A stretch of DNA of 64,000 nt, taken from the NCBI GenBank assembly GCA_951394405.1, contig OX596345.1, forward strand, positions 868,001 through 932,000, written 5' to 3'. The notes under the pieces were generated by a model. It was not told where the DNA came from, ran no database searches, and saw only the letters and a program-made list of their open reading frames with translations. How positions within the stretch are numbered: position 1 is the first letter of the stretch; each line of letters opens with the position of its first letter. This DNA is from Coprinellus micaceus. Lineage: Eukaryota > Basidiomycota > Agaricomycetes > Agaricales > Psathyrellaceae. Positions 23,702 through 33,646 of this stretch are shown here, piece after piece. Both the position numbers and the translations under genes were made by a program.

Positions 23702-25643
23702 TTATAGAACGACCGAGGTTTTGGTGTAGCCCAGGGAGAACGAGCCCTGGGGCGGTCGGCACAAGAGAATGTCGTTCCAGTTCGGGGTAGGAAGCGGGTA
23801 CATCGGTTCACCCGAAGCGTTCACCACGGCATGCTCGAACCCAAGCACGAACATCGCGGTGACAAGCTTTAGCTCCACCTTCGCGAGGCGCGTACCCAAG
23901 CACGTCGTTTTTCCTATAAAGCATAATTGGCAGCGGTCAGCTTTAAAACCTTTGAAAGGATATTCGAAAGCAAGTGCTTACCTCCTCCCCAACCGACGTA
24001 GCTGTAAGGAACACCTTCGGGTTCTTTCCTTCCAGGATCAAACTTCCATGGATCAGGGTAGAGGTCGGGATCGAGATGCACGTCGCTGAAGGGATAGATA
24101 ACATAGGCACCGCTGGGGATTAATTTGTCGTCGATATAGAGATCAGGACCCAGGTTACGTCGCATCGCGGTATGGGGCTGTGCGACACGAGTTGTCTCGC
24201 GGACGATAGCGTCGAGGACAGGTGTCTCTGACTCCCATGCCTCCAGCGAGATGCTGGCGAGGCGTTTCGACAGCGGTTGTGACGGGTCGGACCTCGACGC
24301 AGACAAGAGTTTCTGAACCTCAGCTGCGGCCTTATTGCGCCAGTCGGGGTGGCCTCCGAGGAATGTCAATAGCCATGACGCTATCGAGAAAGAAGGAAAT
24401 GTTAGTGACTCGTCTTTCGCACAACAAGGCCCGGAAACCACTCACCCGTTGTACCAGTAGCTCTAGCGCCGGCGATCAAGAGCCCCATGATGAACTAGAA
24501 AGAAACCTCGTTAGTACCATGGAAAATAACGACTCGAATATATGCCACTTACCCCAACGACCACCAGTCTGTCGTCTCCAGAGTCAAGAAGCATTTGGAG
24601 GGTATCATTGTGATGTACTCCAGATTGCTCTCGGTCTTTGATGGCCTTTGCGACGATATCGTAAATCTTCTTCGTGGCCATGAGCTTCTTGATCATGGCT
24701 GGCGTGGGCAGCCATGGGAGAAGAACAGTCGCGGGGGTCGTCCCTGTGTCCAGTTCATCATAGAGCTTCTTGAGCTGGGCGACCGCAACTGGGTCGTCCG
24801 CAATCTCGGTGCAGGATAGCGATCGAATAGTTAATTGAAAGGTGAGCTACACGGATCCGACGCGAGTTAGGACTCCATAGCACAGCAGTAATATGGATAT
24901 GACGACGCACCTCATAGACCTTTTCGAAAGGATCGAATTTTCCGGCAGATCCCCAGCCCTCCATCAGGCGCCGAGAATCCTCCAGGATGCATGGGATAAC
25001 TAAGCACGCGTTCAGTATTCAAATGTCTGAGAATGCATAGGGCGAAGGCATGGACTCACGTTCGCTTAGGCGGTCATGGCGCTGGACGTTGGCGAGGCGC
25101 TTGTGGATTTGCTGGATTCGGCGCGTCTGTAGATCGGAGGTGACGCCACGGACCATGGGTATCTGGGAAAATGAAGGGTGTTGAACGGGGGGAGAAGCCA
25201 CATGGCGGGAATTCTACGTACGGCACCGGATAAAATCTTGAATCCTTCGGTGAGATCAAGCCCTCTGGCAGTGAAGAAGGTCTGGCGTGCGCTCTCCCCG
25301 GAGACGACTACGACGTTGTTCTATATGAATGGTCGCAATGTCAGCACGTGTGGGAGGGGTAGAATGGGTAGCCACTCACTCCGAGAAGGTTAAACCTGAA
25401 CATATTTTGTCCGGTAGCGTGAAAGCCCCAATTGATGAAGTCGTATCTTCGACGGAAGAAGGGCCAGATGGCGAATAGAGAAGGTCCGGGAAGGCTTGGA
25501 GGAGAACCTACGCCATCCTTCTGCAATGCCGACACGACAGTGACGATAATAAGAAAGATGACCACAGCGAGGGTGAACTGGGTAGCGAGACCAATAGAGC
25601 GGAAGGCTTCAGCTGCGGTTTGCAGCCCAAGGCAGTAGGGCAT
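23702..25643 (-). CDS. Cytochrome P450 monooxygenase, 502 residues
   Basis: Eight exons read complement(23702..23913, 23982..24380, 24446..24494, 24553..24846, 24911..24999, 25060..25162, 25222..25320, 25380..25643), all in frame. A membrane anchor is at about residues 22-42 (TLAVVIFLIIVTVV), then a Pro-rich hinge (PPSLPGPS). Residues 361-364 are the K-helix ExxR (ETTR). The haem loop near 430-440 is GWGGGKTTCLGTRLAK with Cys about 436. Microsomal P450s insert one oxygen atom using CPR-delivered electrons. The I-helix reads LLIAGARATGTTASW: the acid and first Thr of the AGx(D/E)T motif are Arg and Ala. Substrate unknown; no tailoring-gene cluster surrounds it. Confidence 0.93.
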
Positions 25644-25752
25644 ATTGGAGAAAGAAGAGGACGAGACACGGAAGGGAGAGGAGACGTCGTTAGAACGTAT
25701 AAAATAAGGAAGGTCCAGCCAAGGCGAGTTGAGAAGAAGACACAGAGGGGGT

Positions 25753-25758
25753 TATATA
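25753..25758 (-). promoter_or_regulatory. TATA-like box of the P450 gene
   Basis: GGTATATAAC on the minus strand lies about 110 bases upstream of the P450 ATG at 25643. This distance would give an 80-base leader. Motif-based call only. Confidence 0.4.
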
Positions 25759-27057
25759 CCATGCAGGCGCATGCCCATTCTGGGGCTGGCTAGGGAAATC
25801 ATAGATTTGCCCCCCGGCAAACGCCCATCATGCATTCATTTCGGTCATGACCCCTTGAGTCGGAAGCGGAGTTGAATGCTTCTCAGGTCCATCGTAAATC
25901 TCTCAAACGATTTTTCTGAAAACGGTCCGGAAATGAACTGAACTGCGCTGGGACGACCCAAGCCTCAACTCAACACACGTGGCGTCTGACTCGCGGTGGA
26001 GAAGGAGCTGCCAGTGCTCGGTCACCCGTCGCAACATGGCTGCCTACAACCGTGAGCCAAGCATACAGCGCGTTTCAGCCGTCATTTTATTTTCGCGTAG
26101 AGAGGGCAATAAACGCACCAAATGGGCTTCGAGCGGGCTTTAAGCTACGTTCTATATTCAAGCAATTCTCAGCTCGTGGCTCTGGATTTGGAGTGACATG
26201 TCAGTGTCACGGGCACGATAGTCAGGGTAGAGATCTCTCCTGTGTCGTAAGCACAGATTGTAACCGGCCCTTTCTCGAGAAGACGAACTCACCGTGGAAT
26301 GGTTCATTTCTGACCGACCCGCTCTCCTCGAGGTACCTGATAAGTAGCTCCTTTTCGGCTGCATCGCGATCTCCGTCGCATTTTATTATCAATCTGGAAA
26401 GGGCCCGACAAGCCGCGACAGTTATCGTCGTCGAGTGGCACCTGGACGAATACGGTTACCCCCCGAACGGCGAGGCCTACATTTTCCGACACAGGTGCCC
26501 CAGGCACGAAACGCATCTTTTCACACCGCCCTGGAGGAGTGCTTGTTTCGGGGTTGTGGCACAGGAGGTAGGGTAGGCACACTACACGGAGAGGGAGAAG
26601 TGAGGTTCAAGAAGAAAGGCGAGCACGAGGCTCTAAGCTGTCGGGAAATGCCGAGCGGCAACTGGAAGCGGACAGCTACTTGTCAGTGGCACCCGCCGCA
26701 AGCGCCCAAGGCGACAATCCCGACAAGAGCGGCCCCGTATCGGTGGAACAGAAACTTTCAAAGGGATGAAGTTGGGGAGGCCCGCCCGTGCAATACGTAT
26801 AGGAGCCAATTCGGCGTCTACCAGTCGTGCTGATACCCACATCATGCTCAGTGTCCCACTCAGGATGGCACTGGATGGCAGTGGTGGAATGTGGGTACAA
26901 TGCTCCAAGTCCTCTTGGGATCCGTAAAAGTAACTAGAGGCCAGATCCCCGCGAACCAAAATACTCAGCAAGCCTTGGGTGAGTCGGGTCGTCTCCATCG
27001 GTAGATCGAGGGTTATACCTGTGGTGCCAATGGATCTGAGTCGTGTTTTCACCAGTT

Positions 27058-27068
27058 GGGGGGGGGGG
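27058..27068. repeat. G11 homopolymer
   Basis: Eleven consecutive G on the + strand in a gene-free stretch. No repeated G-tract pattern for a quadruplex is evident nearby. Confidence 0.9.
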
Positions 27069-28929
27069 CAAAGTTGCAGCCTCCTCCACGTCTAAGCAAT
27101 CGGCAATTCTCTTCGTGTGTGTGACAGGTTAGACGCCCAAAGGCTCGGAACTACGGAAACAAATTCCGACTTCATTTCAAACCCCAGTCGACGAGCACAC
27201 GTCGTGCGGCGGAGGGGGGCAGTCCATCAAACGCGCTACGCCTGATTCCACCTCAGAAAGGGGAGTGGGGCATGGCAAATTCGTAGAGAACCCTCAGGTG
27301 GGGAGCGACTTGTTGGTGTAGACAACGCCCACGGACCTATATCTCACCTTCAAGCTACCCAGTTCGGCGCGTTCACGAAAACTACGGATGCTAAACCCCC
27401 TTTGGCCAACTCAGCTCCAACTTTGTTGCACTCACGGAATCGGCATTAGTCAATGTACACATTCAATTGACGGCGTTTGTAGGTCCAGGCGACGGCGATC
27501 ACAAGCATCATAAAACAGGCCAGATGAGGCCGCAGACTAAGCGCCCAAGGTCAGTTGACCCTCGAGGATTGAAAGAGCAGGCTGAGAAAGAGACACTAAT
27601 CTTGCCAAACGCTCGAGCGGCGATACATCTGACGGTCCAGGCGCGTACCCTCCATTTGCGACTGCCTCGGGTCAAGACACCGCATTCCTTGTAATTGCTC
27701 TGAAGTTGACACGAACACACGAGCACCGACAATTCATTTGACTTCCAGAAAGTCCCCCCATGCCGAGCACGACTAAGGCTTCTTCAGTTCCATCATCATG
27801 GCGGGAGAAACGACTGTCCGTCGGATTCGGCAAGCTTGGCCCAGTAATCCCTCGAAGTGGAGTGGCTTTTCAAGTGTTCAGTGAACGGGGTCGCAATCGT
27901 CGAAGAACTACGTAGATGCCCTATACCGGCTAAATTACGCTCACAGTACACCAGATGATCTTCCGGTCTAGCAATCGAAATGCTGGTGACCCCTTAAACC
28001 TTGGTGACAGGCCTCGGCGCCTGACAAGCCGTCAAGGCATATGCACACCAAGCCGGTCCTCACACTCGTCGAGGGCTACCGCCCCTAGACCTTGATTTAC
28101 AAAGGCCGTAGTCTCTACTTGAAAGTTTGAGGGTGTATATGGGTCCAGTCAGCCGAGATCACGGTTGCGATGTTGTGTTCACGATCGAGGCGGGAACTCG
28201 AATAGGCGCCGAGCGCGCAATACCCAATCCCTTGATGGGTATGTCATAGCAACACAGCGCTTGTGAAGGGAGGTGCAATTTTGAAAATTGCAAATATGGT
28301 ATTCGGTATCCCTATTAATGCCAGGCGGTGAAGGGCGGGCAGAATGAATGCGCCAAGTTCAGGGTGTGCATCGCCTCCCCCTTCTACTACAGTTTGAGAC
28401 GGGCTGCCTAATGAGCACCACGCGGACTGAGTGTAAGACCATGGGAAGGGCTAACCGAACACGGAATGGGCGGGTTGGCCATGACTTCCGAAACGAACGC
28501 AGATTGAGAGCGTCATGAAGTCTACGGCACGAGCCGCCGTACCTACCCGAGGTAATTTCCCAAGCTGGGCGTCACGAGTAATGCCTTGACTTGAGGACGC
28601 ACGGGAGACATGGGTACCCGGGGGGCAGAAATTGGAGTGCTTTGCACTCCACATGAACTCATATCCATAGCCTTACCACAACGAATGTTTGTGCACAGTG
28701 AGTAGCGCTCTGGAGTACATGGAAAGACCCAGTGTTCCAAGGCTCGTGTGGACAGCCTGGAGCCCACGCCCCAGACGGAGAGCCAAACATATGTCATACA
28801 TACGTGACCTAGATCGCTGATATTAAAGCCTCGAGACAGGTGTGGCGGATCCGCCGTGTCCGCGACGGTACAATCCAGGGCGTAGCCGACGAATCGGCGG
28901 AGTTCGGGAAAGGTAAGTCGTATTCCCCA

Positions 28930-30241
28930 TCAATAAACCAGACATTCCGAGTTTGCCATCCTGTAGTGAAGGCTGGTAAGCGCAGACTTGTAATGCATGA
29001 GAGCAGCGAGGACGACGAAGCAATGGAAAATTTGGTGCGAGGCGAAGAAGTAGTCGAAGGTTCCGGGCGAGAATTTCTCTGGAAATCTCAAGGCACTGGA
29101 CGGAGAACAAATGAATTAGTTTCTGACTGCATATCTGGCGTGTCACTTGAGCAAAAAAGGACATACTACATTGTGGCGCCAGCAATATACATGGCTCCTG
29201 AAACAACGAGCCAACCGAATCCCAGTTCGGTGAGCAACTCGCGGAGACCATGCGTTGTGAGGAGAATATGACCAATAGGAAAGACTGCACAGAGCCCGAG
29301 GCCGATGAAGACGACTGTTCGTGCCGTACGATGAGTAGGCTTCGCGTACTCGGGGTTGAGAACGACTATCGACGCGCCTAAAGGTAGTAAAGAGTTAGAT
29401 TGGCGGGGTTCTCGATCGTGATCGAACAAAGGCGAATTACCAAGGCCTGCCACGGACATGGTCGTGAGGTAGAAGACCTGGAGGGTGGGGTGACACCAAA
29501 ATCCATAATAGATGGAGGGAAAGAACGACCCAACAATCAGGACAATGATTCCCGAGTAGTCCAAAGCATGACAACCAGTGGCCACCTGCAAACGCATGAA
29601 AAATGAGTGTTCGTTACGGCAGTTACTGCGCGGAACAGCACGTACGTCCAGGGAATGACACGTCGCTGTGTGATATATAGTACTGCCTGAAAGGCAGAAT
29701 ACAGCAGAGAGGAGAAACACAGTAAATATTGCCATGTCGCGCCACGTTGCATCCGGGTGAATGTCAGTCACTGTGGCGAGGAAGTAGACGAACAACGCGC
29801 CCCCCCAAAGGTGCGAGTGAATGTTCACTGGGTTCGAGAGTCCTGTCAACACTTGCAACGTGACGGAAAGGCACGGAAACTATTCACCAGTCTCGTTGTG
29901 AAGATCTGCGGTGAGAACATGGCGTCAGCACGACCATTCATGCAACGCGAAACGAGGTGGTGACGAACATCCGTATACCGACTCTATACACCCCAACCAG
30001 GAGTATTGGGTCCTAATTGAAGTTAGAATTCGTATACCGGGAAGAAATGAAACACATACTACCTCCTGTACCCATGAACGATGTATTCGTTGTCCTTTTG
30101 CCAGTCCTCAATCTCGTCCCAAGACAGCGTTTTCCGTTGGGGAACGGAATCTTTTTTCGGGGGACGCTGATCCTGGTCTGGGTCTGCTGGGATTTGAACC
30201 CGCTGGCGCGGAGCATTCATCTCCCTGGTCACCTCGATCAT
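28930..30241 (-). CDS. PAQR/Izh-family (haemolysin III-like) membrane receptor, 318 residues
   Basis: Seven exons read complement(28930..29095, 29170..29377, 29441..29585, 29646..29842, 29888..29905, 29969..30012, 30063..30241). The family hallmarks appear in order: SWDEIEDWQKDNEYI then HGYRR near the N-terminus, YLHNETG, NIHSHLWGG, STIYHTATCHS with the conserved Ser/His, LDYSGI, and SHQIFHCFVVLAALMHY near the C-terminus. The His and Asp residues are the zinc/hydrolase-type site of PAQR receptors. The fungal Izh proteins affect zinc, sterol and lipid signalling. Seven hydrophobic spans are expected. The 18-base exon and donor GTTCGT are unusual but are supported by exact frame and family match. 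The last junction (ATI|ALRFPEKFSPG) is slightly uncertain. Confidence 0.88.
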
Positions 30242-30416
30242 GGTGGTGGTCCGTTTGGCCGACCCGAGGACTGGATTGGAGGATACCCGATTGAATGGTC
30301 GTGAATCGAAGGAAATGAGAAAGGCGCGACTTGCACGTGCCAACTGAGCAACTTCGATCGGCGATACACGCTGCCGAGCGCTGCCGAAGCTCACAGCCAC
30401 AGCATATATTGGATTT

Positions 30417-31613
30417 CTAGTTATTATCTGACGCTAATTCCAACTGCTCGAACTTGGCGAGCAACTCCTCTTCCTTGGCCTCCATTTCCTTTTTGTAGGC
30501 AGGGTCTGGCTCCATCTTGGGCACAGGGCATGTCCAGAGAGTCTCCCAGTCGATTGCATCAACTCGGGTGAAGAAAGGATGATCACGGAGCTCTTGTGGG
30601 GATGAATGTGGCGCGAGGCCGAGCCGGGTAGTTGGCTCGGTCACCTTGTAGTAATTCAGGAAATATCAGAGGATGGCTTCCAACAAAGAAGAAGGACGCA
30701 CAAGGAGCTTTCTGATAAAGTCGGCTGCATCCGTATCACAGCCTTCAGGAACGGTAAAGTCCAGCTTTTTGATTCGTTCCATGACGAGGTAGTCAGTGGC
30801 GGCAGCAAATGGGTATGTGCCGAAAAGGTAGAAGTAGAGGCAGGCGCCAACAGCCCATATGTCGGCCCTGCATGCGATGAGCTCTCCGAAATTTGAACAA
30901 TGAAAAGATGAAGATCATTACCCTTTAGGGTCGCATTCCAAACGGCTGAGCACTTCAGGGGAGATGAACATCGCCGTTCCAACAAACGTGCTGGTTCGGT
31001 ATTCTGAGGGATCTGAATTAACATGAGCGGAGCCAAAATCTGCAATCTTGATTCGCATGGAGTCATCCAGCAGGCAGTTCTCGGGCTTGATGTCCCGGTG
31101 GACGACTCCAACCTCATGCATAAAAAGAATTGCGTCCGTCATTTGGGCCGTGTAGAACCTGGCACACTCAAAGGAAAGCGGGCCGTCCTTGAGCACGACT
31201 TCCTTAAGATCCCCGTTGGGTGCGAGGTCCAGCACAAAGTCTGCAAAGCCAGATCAGGAGAAGACCGTGCATAACTTGCAATAACGCACACAGGTTGACA
31301 GCGTCATGAAATGAGTAATGCAAGCGAATAATTCCGGGGTGGAGTTCAGGCCAAGAGCAAATGGCTACCAGGGCGTCCTTTTCCAGCATGGCCGAGCGGA
31401 CCATTTTCCTCCTGGCTAGATGCATCTTATTGAGCACTTTGAGCGCGAACACCTTGCCGGTGCTATTGTGCGTGACCTTTTGGATCTGCGCGCCGCATCA
31501 GCTACACAGTAATTACACAAGCAACGCTCAAACACAAGCACCGTCGAAAGGGACCCCCAGGCTATCTCATCGCCAACATCGAAATCTTGGATCTTGGCAA
31601 CTCGTCGCGACAT
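30417..31613 (-). CDS. PDK1-like serine/threonine kinase lacking a PH domain, 326 residues
   Basis: Five exons read complement(30417..30644, 30702..30867, 30922..31240, 31290..31485, 31542..31613). The kinase domain fills almost the whole protein: VAIK-type Lys in VFALKVLNK, HRDIKPENCLLD catalytic loop, DFG in ADFGSAH, and a T-loop TSTFVGTAMFISPEV that resembles the PDK1 activation loop with Thr in place of Ser. RLHYSFHDAVNLYFVLDLAPNGDLKE also matches PDK1. PDK1 phosphorylates AGC kinases at the plasma membrane via its PH domain. Here the protein ends soon after the C-lobe. The glycine loop reads DEIAWGSLST, so the first Gly of GxGxxS is Ala. It lies 176 bases upstream of the PAQR start, same strand. 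Confidence 0.9.
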
Positions 31614-32081
31614 GACGGATTTGGAGAGAGAAGGGCTGATTGGGCGTCTAAGTGGCAGGGTGGGAAGTTGCCATAGACATCAGTTTCCCACGAACAACCC
31701 TTCCTAGAAACTCAAGATTCAAGAAGACGAAAACGAGGCTTTTGGTGTCACGCGGCAGCCAACCGCCGCCACTACTCGCTTTACGCCATCGTACCTGGAA
31801 CATGGATGCCCCAGGCGAACCTTGAAGGAGTGGCCGCCTGGAAAGTATGGATCGACCTTCGTCGTCGAACCGAACTAACTAGCGTCCTGGAACTTGCCAT
31901 GCATGGGGGCTGATCTTCGTCGCTGGCTGGTGAATGTTCAAATGCAAGATGGGCGCTTGTTTTCGGCGTTTCCCGGGCGCTGACCCCTCGGCAAAATTAC
32001 ATGATAGTGTACATAGGTATCTGGCGTTACAACATAGAGAGAGCAAAATTTATCCCATAATACAAGATAGCGAGAGAGAGG
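31614..32081. other. Intergenic region between kinase and FYV10
   Basis: These 468 bases hold the kinase promoter and the FYV10 3' UTR (both genes on the minus strand). No other feature was seen. Confidence 0.5.
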
Positions 32082-33646
32082 TTAAGATATGAATACCTTC
32101 TTGAGCTCAGAATAGTTGACAAGAAGGTTCGTTCGGGGACAGACGACCTCCCCATCGTTCCGTGCGGCCATTTCCTCGAGCGCCTGACACTGCGGTTTAA
32201 CACTGGGACGGAATATTGAGCAGGGAAACTTACCTCCCGGGAATACACCTGGCCATTCGGGAGAGTCATCGGAGGGTTATCCTCGTTCATGATCTTCCCG
32301 GTTATCCTGCAGACGATCGTCGAGTTGGAGTGGTGGCTGAAAGGCACTTCCTCAGCCAGTTTCCCTAGACCGAGAGCAATATCGCCTGAGCTGTCACAGA
32401 CAGGGCAGTCGACATTCTTCGTCGTCGGGTCATAACAAGCTGGCAGCTTGAGAGCGGTGAGGCCGGCGTATAGAGCGAGGTGGAGAAGTGGTTCTGTGGG
32501 GATGCTGTTGAGATTGTATATCGCGAGTCGGAATGATCGGATGAGGGTATCCCAGCGAGATCTGTCGTACAGGCGCTAAAAGGTGTCAATCCTTTATCGG
32601 AAGCCAGGGCGAGGGTTCGCACCTTGTATTGGCGGCACGTCGTTGTCTCGGGGAACCCGAGCAATCCAGCGGCCTTGTAAATCTGCGGAAGTTGTGTCTC
32701 TGCCCAGGGTGAGAGGTACTTCTGACTGTATGAAATTGCCTCCTTTAGCCTTCGCGCCCTGCATAGTTCGATGTACTCTTGAAGTCGCAATTCGAATTCC
32801 AGAGTGCTCTATCGGATTGTGTTAGTTCGGCGGTCCCGGGTTGCACACCGGGAGAGTCACCTTCGCTTTACGTAGGGAGGCTTTATTCTCGCTACACCAT
32901 GACAGTGCTTCAGCACAACTTTGATGTGCAAGGGCAGTTTCTATCCTCCGAATATCCGTGAACAGGTCAATGTCAACCAAGGTCTGACGGATGGAAATTA
33001 GCTGTGCACAAATCAAGAATCACAGCATTCCGTACCTCTATTCGCTTCTCCTTCGCAATTTGCTTCGCCGTTTGCTCCTTGCCTGTGCGAAGGCACCAGT
33101 CTACTATCCATCTTTCGAGACGAATATCGGCCCATCTCCCCCATTCAGTATTGCTAGGTGGTTCGGTCCGGTCGATAGTGGCGAGATGATGCAAGCGCTC
33201 CCGCATCACGTCCAACGTAGGCTTGGCTGCTGTCTCTTGCAATTCTGCAAGCTGATAATTCAAAAGACACGAAGGATATTCCATATGTGACTTCACAATA
33301 TCCCCAGAGAGAGCTGAATCTGCTCACCTTCTGCTTCAGATTCTCAACTCTTGCCGACATCGCCTCTATTGTCGCCACGGCCGACTCGGGCTCAACCTCC
33401 CCTGCAGCCACGCGAATAGCGAGTTCACTAGCACTGCTTTGGACACCAGCGAGTTCCTTCTCTATGCTCTTCTGGGATATACGAAATATCTTGCGATAGT
33501 TCTCGTATGGCACCTGGAATTGCACAACGACGCCGAGGATGCCATTCAGGTTACCACAGTCTCCTGGTGACAGTACCTCCGCCACGAACCTTCACGAAAG
33601 GCTGTTCGAATGCTAAGATGGCTTCGACATTGAGTTTCTGGCTCAT
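32082..33646 (-). CDS. FYV10: GID/CTLH E3 ubiquitin ligase subunit Fyv10/Gid9-type (MAEA orthologue), 403 residues
   Basis: Seven exons read complement(32082..32183, 32234..32575, 32623..32808, 32861..32983, 33036..33251, 33328..33513, 33590..33646), all in phase 0. The N-terminus (VPYENYRKIFRISQKSIEKE) matches MAEA. A coiled region follows. LisH is near residue 126 (RLERWIVDWCLRTG), then CTLH/CRA (IRRIETALAHQSCAEALSW, LRLQEYIELCRARRLKEAI). The degenerate RING near 320-400 has CPVC, ICRITG-type core, NPPMTLPNGQVYS and VVCPRTNLL. In yeast and animals it pairs with Rmd5/RMND5 to form the catalytic module. In yeast it targets gluconeogenic enzymes for degradation. Identification is firm. Confidence 0.95.

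Larger units (their letters stand above)
25644..28929. other. Gene-free stretch of about 3.3 kb
   Basis: This lies upstream of the P450 start and downstream of the PAQR gene stop. It holds the P450 promoter at its left end. Open frames near 26052-26833 (both strands) and 28451-28797 show no recognisable domain and no convincing introns. A run of 11 G is at 27058-27068. No transposon ends were seen. Confidence 0.5.

Noticed and set aside
23702..25643. Possible secondary-metabolite gene cluster around the P450.
   Set aside because: Neighbours are housekeeping genes (RRG9, coactosin, PAQR); no synthase, transporter or pathway regulator is nearby.
26052..26833. Open frames on both strands in the gene-free stretch after the P450.
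   Set aside because: They overlap each other in different frames, show no domain, and have no convincing intron or start context.
30180..30370. tRNA-like boxes on the minus strand: an A-box-like GCTCAGTTGG near 30340 and a perfect-looking GGTTCAAATCC B-box near 30195.
   Set aside because: The boxes are about 150 bases apart, the T-stem does not pair beyond three bases, no acceptor stem closes around both, and the B-box lies inside the well-supported first PAQR exon.
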